Notes: generated by a model not told the origin, from the letters alone. A DNA stretch of 64,000 nt from Lysinibacillus pakistanensis (GCF_030123245.1 NZ_CP126101.1:370501-434500); one strand, 5' to 3'. Positions 1-9,090 are shown, counted from the first letter of the stretch. Made by a program: numbers and translations.

Positions 1-90
1 GGAGATCAACCCCTCGTTTTGAAAAAGGACTATACTTTTAATTTGTCACCTTGATTTCATTGACATAATAGTATTTCAACAACATGAAAG

Positions 91-122
91 TAGTATGCTG
101 ATTATTAGCATACTATTTTTTT
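91..122 (+). terminator. Rho-independent terminator of an upstream gene
   Basis: A 9-bp perfect stem (91-99 with 107-115) encloses a 7-nt loop and is followed by a run of T. It would end a gene that lies left of the window and read rightwards. Positions 1-90 hold nothing else I can name. Confidence 0.7.
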
Positions 123-217
123 ATTTAATTATGGATGTTTTATGACTGATGAACAAAAATATAAAAAGATTAGCAAAAATACATGTACTCTAACATAAAG
201 ATTTGTTATCATTTTAT

Positions 218-245
218 TTGATAATGATTATCATTATCGTATAAT
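218..245 (+). promoter_or_regulatory. SigA-type promoter overlapped by a perfect Fur box
   Basis: A -35 box TTGATA (218-223) and a -10 box TATAAT (240-245) are 16 bp apart. Between them lies GATAATGATTATCATTATC (220-238), a perfect 9-1-9 inverted repeat that matches the classical 19-bp Fur consensus. Fur-Fe(II) bound here would block RNA polymerase, so the reductase downstream should be induced by iron starvation. The leader is about 140 nt long and contains a GCATC/GATGC and an AAGGG/CCCTT inverted repeat whose role is unclear. Confidence 0.85.
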
Positions 246-391
246 GTGTAATATAGAGGATATATAGCATCTTTAGAGAATTTGGCAAGGGGATGCTTGT
301 GTTCCCTTTAAGAAATTGAAAAAAGAAAGTAAGGATAAATTTATTTTATTTAAAGAAATATGTTGTGACACAGAGGAAAGGGTGTATGTAA

Positions 392-1444
392 TTGTTAGAA
401 CAAGAATTATTTGATGTAACTATAATTGGCGGTGGTCCAGCAGGTTTATATTCAGCATTTTACAGTGGCTTACGTGAGATGAAAACTAAGCTTATCGAAT
501 CACAGCCTCAGCTTGGTGGAAAAATTCATGTCTATCCGGAAAAAATGATTTGGGACGTTGGTGGTGTAACACCAATTACAGGAGGACAGTTAATTGAACA
601 ATTAATCGAACAGGGAATGACCTTCAATCCTTCTGTGTACACAAATGAGAAAGTAACTACTATTTCAAAAAATGAAGAAGGAATTTTCATTATTACTGCT
701 GAATCTGGAAATATTCATTATTCAAAGACAGTAATAGTTGCTATCGGTGGTGGGATTTTAAATCCTCAACGAATAGAGATTGAGGGTGCAGAGCGATTTG
801 AGGTATCCAATTTAAATTATACGATTAAATCCTATGAAAAATTTAAGGATAAGGCTGTTATTATTTCAGGTGGTGGCAATACGGCAGTAGATTGGGCACT
901 GGAATTAATGGAAGTTGCCTCTAAAGTATATTTAACGTATCGTAAGGACACTCTTTCTGCTCATGAGGCTCAAATTACTGAGCTATTAAATAGTACAATT
1001 GAATGTCATTTTAATTCTGAAATTACAAAGCTTATTGCAGACGATGAAGAAGGTGTGATTAAAGCTGTTTCCCTAACAAATTATGAAACAGGGCAAGTAA
1101 ATGAAATTCCAATTGATGAAGTTGTTATTAGTCATGGCTATGTTAGAGATAAGGAGCTATTAGATAATAGTCCATTAGACATTGAGCGAAAAAATGATTA
1201 TTTTATTGCTGGAACGATTCATAGTGAATCCTCTATTCCTGGTCTTTATGGGGCTGGAGATATTTTACAGCATAACGGGAAAATTCATTTAATTGCAGCA
1301 ACTTTTCATGACGCCCTTCATGCGGTAAATAGTGCGAAAAAATTCATTCAACCAGATGCATCAGAGGGTGGTATTGTTTCCTCGCATAATGATATTTTCA
1401 AACAACGCAATCGTTTGCTCTTAAAGGAAAGCTTAAAACGATAA
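392..1444 (+). CDS. Ferredoxin/flavodoxin-NADP+ reductase, type 2
   Basis: This flavoprotein of 350 residues belongs to the thioredoxin-reductase-like ferredoxin-NADP+ reductases (YumC/YcgT group). It moves electrons between NADPH and ferredoxin or flavodoxin in the cytoplasm. The N-terminal FAD dinucleotide motif GGGPAG is at residues 13-18, a second NADPH motif SGGGNTAVD is near residue 158, and a GLYGAGD motif that contacts FAD is near residue 285. The CxxC redox pair of thioredoxin reductase is absent, as expected for this family. The start is TTG, 9 nt after GAGGAAAGGG. The Fur box upstream suggests the iron-regulated YcgT-type paralogue, which in B. subtilis is linked to iron uptake; that assignment is inference. 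Confidence 0.92.
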   Translation: MLEQELFDVTIIGGGPAGLYSAFYSGLREMKTKLIESQPQLGGKIHVYPEKMIWDVGGVTPITGGQLIEQLIEQGMTFNPSVYTNEKVTTISKNEEGIFIITAESGNIHYSKTVIVAIGGGILNPQRIEIEGAERFEVSNLNYTIKSYEKFKDKAVIISGGGNTAVDWALELMEVASKVYLTYRKDTLSAHEAQITELLNSTIECHFNSEITKLIADDEEGVIKAVSLTNYETGQVNEIPIDEVVISHGYVRDKELLDNSPLDIERKNDYFIAGTIHSESSIPGLYGAGDILQHNGKIHLIAATFHDALHAVNSAKKFIQPDASEGGIVSSHNDIFKQRNRLLLKESLKR

Positions 1445-1453
1445 CTGTTTTAA

Positions 1454-1519
1454 ATTAGTCATGTTTTTAAAAAGGTTATGGGTTTATCACCTACTGAATT
1501 TCGTATGCATAAGAAATAA
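1454..1519 (+). pseudogene. C-terminal remnant of an AraC-family regulator
   Basis: The frame reads ISHVFKKVMGLSPTEFR and then stops. This is the end of the second helix-turn-helix of AraC/XylS regulators (consensus FKxxxGxSPxxFR). An in-frame stop lies directly upstream, so only about 21 codons remain. It probably marks the deletion of a regulator that once lay next to the reductase gene. The motif is short but characteristic. Confidence 0.6.
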
Positions 1520-1522
1520 CAA

Positions 1523-1559
1523 ACATCTGACGAAAAATAATTTTCGTCAGATGTTTTTT
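1523..1559 (+). terminator. Rho-independent terminator
   Basis: A 14-bp perfect stem (1523-1536 with 1541-1554) with a 4-nt loop is followed by six T. It ends the reductase transcript, including the AraC remnant. Confidence 0.9.
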
Positions 1560-1629
1560 GCATAAAAAAACATAGCTTTCACTTTTTTGGACAACCTAAG
1601 TTAGAAAAAATGGTATAGAGGTGATGGTT

Positions 1630-3138
1630 ATGAATATCGAGAGGTCATCTGAATGGGAAGAGGGCTTCATCAATCGATTAAATCATCTTGAGAAATGGGA
1701 TAGCTGGACATTATATAAGATGAATTATGACATTGTAAAAATGAAATTGATTCCTGAATTTACGGGATTACAGGCAACAAAATATTTACCCAATTTAAAG
1801 CCACTGACACATCAACTAGAGGCGGCTAAAACAGTGATTGAACGCATGAATGGAAAAGCAATTTTAGGTGATGAGGTGGGACTTGGTAAAACAATCGAAG
1901 CAGGTTTGATTTTAAAGGAATATCTTATTCGGGGACTTGTCAAAAGAGCACTTATACTAGCGCCAGCCTCTCTTATTAATCAATGGGTGGAAGAATTAAA
2001 TAGTAAGTTTCATATTCCAGCCATCGCTTATAAAAAAAATTGTCCAATAGAGCGCTACGATGTACTTATTATGAGTATGGATACGGCGAAAAAAAGCCCA
2101 CACAGAGAGCGTATATATGAGCAGGATTATGACATGATTATTATTGACGAGGCACATAAATTAAAAAATCATAAAACGAAAATATATGAATTTGTACAAA
2201 GCTTAAAGAAAAAGTTTTGTCTATTATTAACGGCTACACCTATTCAAAATGATGTTTTTGAATTATATTATCTTATTTCGTTATTAAAGCCTGGTCATCT
2301 AGGTAGCTATGAAACATTCCAATCTGCCTTCTCAGCTAGTAAGCATGATTTAGAGCATGATGATTATTTAAAAGAATTAGTGAATCAGGTGATGGTGAGA
2401 AATAGGAGGGAAGATACTGGCATCGAATGGACGCAACGTCAAGTTCAAATTGTGCCCATCCAATTTACGAAAGAAGAGAAGGAAGTTTATGATTTACTCG
2501 GAACGCTTCAAAATACGGGTTCGTTCACTTTAATTACATTGCAGAAAGAAATGTGTAGTAGCAAAGAGGCAACAGCTTTAACATTATCGAAAATGCTTGA
2601 AGAGCACTCGGAGTCATCAAAAATTAAAGATATTCTGGCAAAATTAATGGCTTTAGAAGTAAATACTAAGGCAGAAAAAACGCTAGAAATTATTGAAAAA
2701 GCACAGGGGAAAGTGATTATCTTTACAGAATATAGAGCATCTCAATTGTATTTGCAGTGGTATTTACATTCTAAGGGAATCACAAGCGTACTATTTAACG
2801 GGAAATTTAATAAAAGTAAACGTGATTATATGAAGCATTTATTTAAAGAGAGAGCGCAGGTTCTTATAGCGACAGAGGCAGGTGGCGAGGGAATAAACCT
2901 ACAATTTTGTCATCATGTCATTAACTATGATTTGCCATGGAATCCTATGAAATTAGAGCAACGGATAGGCCGGGTCCATCGTTTGGGTCAGGAGCATGAT
3001 GTGCATATTTATAATCTTGCTATCGAAAATACGATTGAAGAAAATATCTTAGCATTATTGCATACGAAAATTGATGTTTTTGAAAAGGTAGTGGGGGACT
3101 TAGATGCCATTTTAACAAACTTTAAAGAATCTGTCTGA
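1630..3138 (+). CDS. yqhH: SNF2-family helicase YqhH
   Basis: A superfamily-2 ATPase of 502 residues in the RapA/SNF2 group. Visible motifs in order are Walker A GDEVGLGKT (80-88), DEAH (about 174), LLLTATP (about 200), GEGINL (about 420) and the arginine-finger motif QRIGRVHRLGQ (about 443-453). The order of this gene followed by a YqhG homologue matches B. subtilis yqhH-yqhG. RapA-like proteins act on RNA polymerase or nucleic acid remodelling; the exact role of YqhH is not established. ATG 1630 is chosen because AGAGGTGATGG precedes it; an in-frame GTG at 1621 overlaps that site. Confidence 0.88.
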   Translation: MNIERSSEWEEGFINRLNHLEKWDSWTLYKMNYDIVKMKLIPEFTGLQATKYLPNLKPLTHQLEAAKTVIERMNGKAILGDEVGLGKTIEAGLILKEYLIRGLVKRALILAPASLINQWVEELNSKFHIPAIAYKKNCPIERYDVLIMSMDTAKKSPHRERIYEQDYDMIIIDEAHKLKNHKTKIYEFVQSLKKKFCLLLTATPIQNDVFELYYLISLLKPGHLGSYETFQSAFSASKHDLEHDDYLKELVNQVMVRNRREDTGIEWTQRQVQIVPIQFTKEEKEVYDLLGTLQNTGSFTLITLQKEMCSSKEATALTLSKMLEEHSESSKIKDILAKLMALEVNTKAEKTLEIIEKAQGKVIIFTEYRASQLYLQWYLHSKGITSVLFNGKFNKSKRDYMKHLFKERAQVLIATEAGGEGINLQFCHHVINYDLPWNPMKLEQRIGRVHRLGQEHDVHIYNLAIENTIEENILALLHTKIDVFEKVVGDLDAILTNFKESV

Positions 3139-3154
3139 TGTAGGAGGAAAAGTT

Positions 3155-3934
3155 ATGTATCCACAGCAAGTTCATAGTTACTTACGAGAGTTTTTTTCCG
3201 AAAATGATTGCACTATTTTGAGTGAAGATCGTCATTATCTTACTGTCCAATTAACAGTAGATATTGATAAAAAAATTATGAACAGACCTTTCTATTGGCA
3301 ATATATAGAGGCGACAAATAGTGAGCCAAACCCTGCGCAAATTACATTTATTACAAATCAAACAACATCTTCTGCAAACTTATACGGTGAGGCCATTCAT
3401 TTCGGTTCTCCAAGACTCAATCAGGTTTTTCAAGCGACAAGAGAGCTAGGAGCCTACGTGGAGATGTATGAGGTGGTAGATCCGACAATCGGGCAGGCTA
3501 TCTTAACACCTTGGTTAGGAATAAATTATAAAGTATCTTATTGCTGTGATCGTACAAAGGAAATGCTCTACTCCTTTGGCATAAATCTCTTAACAGGGGT
3601 TATTAAAAAGAATTTCCAAGAAACCTTATGTAAAACGTCACTAGAAACAGCCCCGGGAGAAAATGTATTTCATGTTCAACATATTATTAAGCCAATTCGA
3701 GCATTGCAAAGACTAGAGGCAGCTATTAATGCCATCATTGAACAAGATGACCATTCATGGGCCTTAGAAGCAAAAAAAAGATGGCAGCGTGATCAACGTG
3801 TTCTAGATTACTTTTACGAGGATATAGATGACAAGCCAGAATGCTATGATATTGAAAAAAAAGCGTTAGAGGAACAATATGAGACAAAGATTAAAATAGA
3901 CATTATTAATGGTGGGTTGTTTTATCTATACTAA
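3155..3934 (+). CDS. yqhG: YqhG family protein
   Basis: A protein of 259 residues that matches the YqhG family in length, N-terminal style (MYPQQVHSYLREFF) and position 17 nt after yqhH. A good AGGAGG site precedes the ATG. No signal peptide or membrane segment is visible, so it is cytoplasmic. The family has no known biochemical function. The pair is probably one operon, ended by the hairpin just downstream. Confidence 0.85.
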   Translation: MYPQQVHSYLREFFSENDCTILSEDRHYLTVQLTVDIDKKIMNRPFYWQYIEATNSEPNPAQITFITNQTTSSANLYGEAIHFGSPRLNQVFQATRELGAYVEMYEVVDPTIGQAILTPWLGINYKVSYCCDRTKEMLYSFGINLLTGVIKKNFQETLCKTSLETAPGENVFHVQHIIKPIRALQRLEAAINAIIEQDDHSWALEAKKRWQRDQRVLDYFYEDIDDKPECYDIEKKALEEQYETKIKIDIINGGLFYLY

Positions 3935-3976
3935 GCAGGAGCTGTTCAAATAGAAAAGACAGCTCCTTGCTTTTTA
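3935..3976. terminator. Terminator between convergent genes
   Basis: GCAGGAGCTGT (3935-3945) pairs with ACAGCTCCTTGC (3959-3970) with one bulged base, followed by TTTTT. It ends yqhHG. Its last bases overlap the stop codon of the convergent ArsR gene. Confidence 0.75.
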
Positions 3977-4294
3977 TTGTTCTTCCACCATGTTTTGTAG
4001 CTGTGCTAATTTATTATCCCAGAATAAATCAAAGTATTGTAACCAATCCTCAAGTTCCTTCAGCTTTTCAACATGCAATGTATAAATTTTTTCCCTGCCC
4101 TTTTTCTGTGCAGATACTAGCTCAGCTTGCTCTAAAATAGTTAAATGCTTAACAACAGCAGTACGACTGATCGCAAAATTTTCAGCAATTAATGAGATCG
4201 GTTTATTACGTAAGGCTAGCAGTTGTAGGATATGACGTCTTGTTGGATCAGCAATTGCTTGAAATACATCATATTTTACTGCAGGCTGCGTCAT
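3974..4294 (-). CDS. ArsR-family transcriptional repressor
   Basis: A winged-helix regulator of 106 residues. The motif DPTRRHILQLLA near residue 12 and the recognition helix ISRTAVVKHLTILEQAELV are typical of the ArsR/SdpR subgroup that pairs with AHSA1-type proteins. No metal-binding cysteine motif is visible, so it is unlikely to be an arsenic sensor. Its ATG overlaps the stop of the upstream AHSA1 gene (ATGA at 4294-4291), so the two are translationally coupled. A longer frame extends upstream inside the AHSA1 gene but has no ribosome binding site. Confidence 0.88.
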   Translation of the reverse strand: MTQPAVKYDVFQAIADPTRRHILQLLALRNKPISLIAENFAISRTAVVKHLTILEQAELVSAQKKGREKIYTLHVEKLKELEDWLQYFDLFWDNKLAQLQNMVEEQ

Positions 4295-4716
4295 TGTGAT
4301 TCCACAGTTTCCTTTAATTTTTGAGTAACAATCATTGTCCAACCACCATCCATAGTTTTACGAACAGCTTCAGCTGGTATATTCGCTTTCGGAATAATGT
4401 GTGATGCTTCCTTCCAGCCACCGTGTGTTAACGTAAATTCTGTTTGTTCACCGAGCTCTTTTAGCTCAAATGTTACAAACCAGCCATCTGTATCCCAAGC
4501 GAAACGTACAAAATTGGGAGCATTCACTTGCTCCACCTTACATGGCGAAGGACCAAAAGGAGATTGAATCGTAAATGGATGTCCTTCAATTGGCTTAAAA
4601 TCATTTGGCATCAGCCACGTAGCTATCTTTTCAGCATCTGTAACTGACTCCCACACCTTTTCAATTGGTGCATTAAGTTTTATTACCTTCACAATATTGT
4701 CTAGCTTTTCAGTCAT
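4291..4716 (-). CDS. SRPBCC (AHSA1-type) ligand-binding protein
   Basis: A protein of 141 residues with the START-like AHSA1 signature: an IEKVWESVTDAEKIATWL segment at the N-terminus and a conserved GGW near the C-terminus. Such proteins have a hydrophobic cavity for small ligands, and many are encoded with an ArsR regulator, as here. The start at 4716 follows AAAAGGAG; the open frame continues to 4749 but those codons lie in the operator palindrome. The ligand cannot be told from sequence. Confidence 0.85.
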   Translation of the reverse strand: MTEKLDNIVKVIKLNAPIEKVWESVTDAEKIATWLMPNDFKPIEGHPFTIQSPFGPSPCKVEQVNAPNFVRFAWDTDGWFVTFELKELGEQTEFTLTHGGWKEASHIIPKANIPAEAVRKTMDGGWTMIVTQKLKETVESQ

Positions 4717-4740
4717 TTTCTCATAACTCCTTTTCAAAAA

Positions 4741-4784
4741 TATAACCATAAGGTGTTATGAATATATAACACCTTATGGTTATA
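4741..4784. promoter_or_regulatory. Large palindromic operator of the AHSA1-ArsR operon
   Basis: Two perfect 19-nt arms (4741-4759 and 4766-4784) flank GAATAT. Each arm also contains its own dyad of the form CATAA-GGTG-TTATG (4747-4760), so the site could hold two ArsR dimers. It lies just upstream of the AHSA1 ribosome binding site, the expected place for autorepression. Confidence 0.75.
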
Positions 4785-5015
4785 TGTCAATTATTTTTAA
4801 TATGATTCGCATTTTTCAAAAATAGATACTAGGTTAAATCAATTTTTCTTACTATTATGTAGATGATGTTTACGGTTTTCAAAGTTAACCTTACTTGCAA
4901 GTGTACTTTAGAGTGAAATGGGCGAAAACGGATTTAAATTCCTAAATGACCTTTTCTACAATATCGTCCTTATGGTAAAATTATTTTTATAATTTTCAGA
5001 AAAGGGTGGCTTGAA

Positions 5016-5654
5016 ATGGTGAACATATCGGTCTTTTTGATAATGTGTATTTTACTAATTATTTTACCAGGTCCAGATACGGCAATTGCCACGAAAAATA
5101 CACTTACCGTAAGTAGGAAGGGTGGCTTACAAACTTTACTTGGTTCCTGTTGTGGGCTGTTAATTCATACTTTTGCAGCGGTGATTGGACTGTCTGCCAT
5201 TATTGTGAAGTCCGCCTATGTATTTGCCATTTTGAAGTATGTCGGAGCGGTGTATTTATGTTATTTAGGTGTCAAGACATTATGGACTTTACGGACAATC
5301 CGCACGCAATCTCCTGTAGTTCAAGATGAAACACAAATTGATCATAAATTTTCACAGCACTCTTGCTTTAAGCAAGGCTTTCTAACAAATGTTACCAACC
5401 CTAAGGTAGCCGTATTTTTCCTAACATTTTTACCTCAATTTGTAGATGGCACGAGCGGTACATTCATGCCGTTTCTTATAATGGGGCTAATATACACTGC
5501 TTTAACAGGGATTTGGTTTGTGTTCTATGTTTACTTGTTAGATAAAATTAGTGCATTTATGAAAAAGCCAACTACAAAGGCTGTTATCGAAGGTTTAACA
5601 GGCATTGTGTTAATTGGCTTTGGGATTAAACTAGCTTTGGAAAAAGCCCATTGA
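5016..5654 (+). CDS. LysE/RhtB-family amino-acid exporter
   Basis: An integral membrane protein of 212 residues with about six hydrophobic segments. The PGPDTAIATKNTL motif at residues 17-29 and the FLTNVTNPKVAVFF motif near residue 127 are signatures of LysE/RhtB exporters, which expel amino acids or related compounds by proton exchange. Start ATG 5016 follows AAAAGGGTGG. It is monocistronic, with a terminator 8 nt after its stop. The substrate is not predictable. Confidence 0.9.
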   Translation: MVNISVFLIMCILLIILPGPDTAIATKNTLTVSRKGGLQTLLGSCCGLLIHTFAAVIGLSAIIVKSAYVFAILKYVGAVYLCYLGVKTLWTLRTIRTQSPVVQDETQIDHKFSQHSCFKQGFLTNVTNPKVAVFFLTFLPQFVDGTSGTFMPFLIMGLIYTALTGIWFVFYVYLLDKISAFMKKPTTKAVIEGLTGIVLIGFGIKLALEKAH

Positions 5655-5661
5655 TTATAAT

Positions 5662-5709
5662 AAAAAGTCGATTTGCCACAAAAAAATGTGATGCAAATCG
5701 ACTTTTTTA
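5662..5709. terminator. Bidirectional terminator
   Basis: A 15-bp stem (5662-5676 with 5693-5707) has an A run on one side and a T run on the other, placed between the convergent LysE and MerR genes. Confidence 0.88.
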
Positions 5710-5730
5710 GTATTTCAGTAAAAAAGACTT

Positions 5731-6498
5731 TTAATCATCTACCTGGAGATTAATACCCTTGTTGTTCCAATAAATTTGCATAGCCTGACCAAGCCATATC
5801 TCTTCCTCAGGCGATAGGGGCGAGGGGAAGAGTTGTGTATCCTGCTCAAATTCAATATTTTCATCCTTTACATTTTCCACAAGCTCAATTGCATTAGGGT
5901 ATAACTCTAGAGATAAATCAAAATACTGTTCCAAAAGCGCCTGAACATTCGGATTAGCCGGATCCTGACCATATGCTGCCTTCAATTGACTAAAAAGCTC
6001 AGCCATTTCCAGATTTAGCTCTTTAAGCTTTTCATCAGGGACTTTAAACATGTTTTCAACCATTTCTTTTGGAAAATAATTGGACATCCATTCTTTCTGT
6101 TCCTCTTCTTTATGCATATTATGAATAAGCATCATAAAGATATTTGCGTTCATAGTGCCTTGCTCGTCCATTATATATAAGGCATGATCTAGGGCACGAA
6201 TGACTTGTTGAAGTTGTTCCTTTTTTTGGAGCATTTCTTGTTTTTGAAATTCAAGTGACTCTTTTAAATCCCATTCTTTTAAATGGATTAATGCATGGAT
6301 TTTTTCCAATGGATAGCCTAAGAATTTCAAGGATACAATTTTTTGCAGTTGTATAATATTTTCATCTGAATAAAATCTTCTGCCAGTTGGAGAAATAAAG
6401 GATGGTTTTAATAAATCAATTTCATCGTAATAATGCAAAGTTCGAATGGTCATGCCTGTTTTTTTGGCAAATTCTCCAATTGAATATTGAGTGTACAT
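5731..6498 (-). CDS. MerR-family activator with TipAS-like domain
   Basis: A regulator of 255 residues. The N-terminal MerR helix-turn-helix spans about residues 4-70 (YSIGEFAKKTGMTIRTLHYYDEI), a coiled coil covers about 75-110, and the C-terminal half resembles the TipAS drug-binding domain (EEEQKEWMSNYFPKE and later helices). TipAL-type proteins bind antibiotics or other hydrophobic ligands and activate their own and drug-defence genes. The ATG follows GGGAGGTAAA. Its own promoter has the 19-bp spacer typical of MerR control. Confidence 0.88.
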   Translation of the reverse strand: MYTQYSIGEFAKKTGMTIRTLHYYDEIDLLKPSFISPTGRRFYSDENIIQLQKIVSLKFLGYPLEKIHALIHLKEWDLKESLEFQKQEMLQKKEQLQQVIRALDHALYIMDEQGTMNANIFMMLIHNMHKEEEQKEWMSNYFPKEMVENMFKVPDEKLKELNLEMAELFSQLKAAYGQDPANPNVQALLEQYFDLSLELYPNAIELVENVKDENIEFEQDTQLFPSPLSPEEEIWLGQAMQIYWNNKGINLQVDD

Positions 6499-6528
6499 TA
6501 TTTTACCTCCCTATTACATGTTATGTTT

Positions 6529-6559
6529 ATTGTAAAAGCTAACGTAACGTGAGAAGCAA
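6529..6559 (-). promoter_or_regulatory. MerR-type promoter with 19-bp spacer and operator dyad
   Basis: On the minus strand TTGCTT (6559-6554) and TACAAT (6534-6529) are separated by 19 bp. The spacer contains the dyad CTCACGTTACGTTAG (6553-6539), whose 7-bp arms differ at one position. This is the geometry that MerR proteins untwist to activate transcription, so the gene is probably self-activated. Confidence 0.78.
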
Positions 6560-6742
6560 ACTATTTTTAGGATTTCCTTTTTAACGTTTATTCCAAATGG
6601 CTTCTTCCGTTTGCAATACTTCTCCTCCTTCGTATAAGGAAGCCTTATATAAAGGATTTGTGAAGTAAAGAGAGAATGTATTATTAAAAAGGGGAAATAG
6701 CTATATTTTTATAATAAATTGGAATAAATAGGGGGCTTAAAT

Positions 6743-7633
6743 ATGGAATTAAGAGATTTAAAAGCATTTATGGCAGTTGTTGAACATGGGAGTTTTACAA
6801 AGGCCGCAAGTGAATCCTTTGTTTCACAGCCTTCTTTAAGCAAAAGCATTAAAAAATTGGAGGAAACCCTGCGAGTAGAATTGTTAAATCGCTCTACACG
6901 CCATGTCGAATTAACTGACGCAGGAAGTATTGTTTATAAACAGGGTCAAAAAATAATGGGCTCTGTAATGGAATTACATATTTTATTGGACGATTTATTG
7001 AACATTCAGACGGGTGCAATTAAATTAGGTATCCCGCCATTAATTGGCACTCTATTTTTCCCAGACATCGCAAGAAATTTTCATATGCAATATCCAAAGG
7101 TGCGTCTAGAGCTTGTGGAACGTGGCGCTAAAATGATCGGAACACTCGTTGAAAATGGTGAAGTCGATATTGGAATTGTTGTATTGCCTACAGACGAACG
7201 GAAATTTTCCGTCCAACCCTTTGTAGAGGATCAATTTTTTGTATTTATTAATGATTCCCATCCATTAGCACTGAAGAAATATATTCAATTAGAGGATTTA
7301 AAAAATGAGACCTTCATTATCTTTACGGAGGAATTTACACTACATGATTATGTCATTAATACATGTAATACTGCTGGATTTACACCAATCATTGGCTATA
7401 AAAGCTCACAATGGGATTTAATTGTAGAGCTTGTATCCTCAAATTTAGGTATTACACTATTACCCTATTCAATTGCAGCTAAGCAAACAAATAACAACGT
7501 AAAAATTATACCTTTAAAAGATTTTGATATGCCATGGCGTTTAGGCGTTATTACAAAGAAGAATACATATCAATCTTTTGCATTAAAGCAATTACTGAAT
7601 AGTATTAGTAGAGAAGTGGCAAGTAAAAAATGA
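6743..7633 (+). CDS. LysR-family transcriptional regulator
   Basis: A LysR regulator of 296 residues. The N-terminal winged helix is clear (residues 1-60, MELRDLKAFMAVVEHGSFTK) and is followed by a periplasmic-binding-like effector domain (about 90-295) with ELVERG and GITLLPYSIA motifs. It resembles the CidR/CcpC/CitR style of regulator. It lies 108 nt upstream of scoAB on the same strand and may control it, but LysR targets are more often divergent, so this is only a suggestion. Confidence 0.88.
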   Translation: MELRDLKAFMAVVEHGSFTKAASESFVSQPSLSKSIKKLEETLRVELLNRSTRHVELTDAGSIVYKQGQKIMGSVMELHILLDDLLNIQTGAIKLGIPPLIGTLFFPDIARNFHMQYPKVRLELVERGAKMIGTLVENGEVDIGIVVLPTDERKFSVQPFVEDQFFVFINDSHPLALKKYIQLEDLKNETFIIFTEEFTLHDYVINTCNTAGFTPIIGYKSSQWDLIVELVSSNLGITLLPYSIAAKQTNNNVKIIPLKDFDMPWRLGVITKKNTYQSFALKQLLNSISREVASKK

Positions 7634-7741
7634 TTTATGCATTTTAGGAATAAGTAATATTCTAATTAATTCCTTTACTTATAAAATAGCAATAGGGTAG
7701 AATTTTTCTTAATAAACGAGCAATTTAAGGGGGTTTCGATT

Positions 7742-8449
7742 ATGGGGAACGGGAAAGTGTGGAGTTCGTTTGAGGAAGCCGTTGCAGATATAAAAGATGG
7801 AGATACATTAGCAGTAGGAGGCTTTGGGTTATGTGGTATTCCTGAAAAATCTATAGCTGCTTTAGTGCAAAAGGGCATAAAGGACTTAACAGTTGTCAGC
7901 AATAACTGTGGCGTTGATAATTGGGGATTGGGGCTTTTACTAGCGAATAAACAAATAAATAAAATGATTGCATCCTATGTAGGCGAAAATAAAATTTTTG
8001 AACAGCAATTTTTAAGTGGTGAACTCGAAGTAGAATTAACACCACAAGGAACATTGGCGGAACGTTTGCGAGCTGGTGGGGCTGGAATTCCTGGCTTTTA
8101 CACGGCTACCGGAGTGGGGACACCCATTGCTGAAGGAAAAGAAGTAAAAGTTTTTGATGGCAGGGAGTATATTTTAGAAAAAGGAATTACTGCTGATTTT
8201 GCACTTGTCAAAGCATGGAAGGCAGACAAGCTAGGGAATTTAGTGTTCAGGAAAACATCCCGTAATTTTAATCCACTAGCTGCAATGGCAGGGAAAATTA
8301 CAATAGCAGAGGTAGAGGAAATCGTTGAAGTGGGAGAATTAGATCCGGATCATATTCATACACCTGGTGTGTTTGTACAACGCGTTTTATTAGGGGAAAA
8401 TTATGAGAAGCGTATTGAGCGTTTGACGGTGAAAAAGGGGGAAGCTTAA
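7742..8449 (+). CDS. scoA: Succinyl-CoA:3-ketoacid CoA-transferase, subunit A
   Basis: This 235-residue alpha subunit of a family I CoA-transferase moves CoA from succinyl-CoA to acetoacetate. The [10 protein letters not shown] motif at about residues 27-36 is the glycine-rich CoA loop of subunit A. The full length is present. The start ATG follows AAGGGGG. The stop overlaps the start of scoB by one base (TAATG), giving translational coupling. The role is ketone-body or short-chain acid use in the cytoplasm. Confidence 0.93.
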   Translation: MGNGKVWSSFEEAVADIKDGDTLAVGGFGLCGIPEKSIAALVQKGIKDLTVVSNNCGVDNWGLGLLLANKQINKMIASYVGENKIFEQQFLSGELEVELTPQGTLAERLRAGGAGIPGFYTATGVGTPIAEGKEVKVFDGREYILEKGITADFALVKAWKADKLGNLVFRKTSRNFNPLAAMAGKITIAEVEEIVEVGELDPDHIHTPGVFVQRVLLGENYEKRIERLTVKKGEA

Positions 8450-9084
8450 TGGCTGATACAAGACAAAGAATCGTCAATAGAGCTGTGAAAGAAATACAAA
8501 ATGGGATGAATGTTAATTTAGGTATTGGTATGCCAACATTAGTTGCAAATGCTATTCCTGCTGATTATGATGTGCTTTTACAATCAGAAAACGGTTTACT
8601 TGGAATTGGTCCTTATCCAACGGAGGAAGCGGTTGATCCTGATTTAATAAATGCTGGGAAGGAAACAGTAACAGCTGTACCAGGTGCCTCTTTCTTTGAT
8701 AGTGCGGAATCTTTTGCGATGATTCGAGGAGGGCATATTGATCTTGCTATTTTAGGCGGTATGGAAGTATCTGAGACAGGCGACCTTGCAAACTGGATGA
8801 TTCCAGGGAAAATGGTCAAGGGCATGGGAGGTGCCATGGACCTTGTTGTCGGTGCGAAAAGGGTTATCGTGATCATGGAGCATGTTAATAAAAATGGAGA
8901 ATCTAAAATTAAAAAGCAATGTGAGCTTCCGTTGACAGGTAAGGGGGTAGTACATCGATTAATTACAGATCTCGCTGTTTTCGACTTTACAACGGATGGC
9001 ATGCAGCTTATCGAATTGGCTGAGGGTGTCACTATAGAGGAAGTAAAGGAAAAAACAGCTGCTTCATTCAGTATTGCATTATAA
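8449..9084 (+). CDS. scoB: Succinyl-CoA:3-ketoacid CoA-transferase, subunit B
   Basis: The 211-residue beta subunit carries the catalytic glutamate in the [10 protein letters not shown] motif (residues about 46-55), which forms the glutamyl-CoA thioester. The NLGIGMPTL and [12 protein letters not shown] motifs are also conserved. It is coupled to scoA and followed by a weak hairpin. Together the two form the heteromeric enzyme. Confidence 0.93.
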   Translation: MADTRQRIVNRAVKEIQNGMNVNLGIGMPTLVANAIPADYDVLLQSENGLLGIGPYPTEEAVDPDLINAGKETVTAVPGASFFDSAESFAMIRGGHIDLAILGGMEVSETGDLANWMIPGKMVKGMGGAMDLVVGAKRVIVIMEHVNKNGESKIKKQCELPLTGKGVVHRLITDLAVFDFTTDGMQLIELAEGVTIEEVKEKTAASFSIAL

Positions 9085-9090
9085 TCAGTG

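Noticed and set aside
8613-9032. Minus-strand open frame opposite scoB
   Set aside because: A shadow of a well-supported gene, with no start signal.
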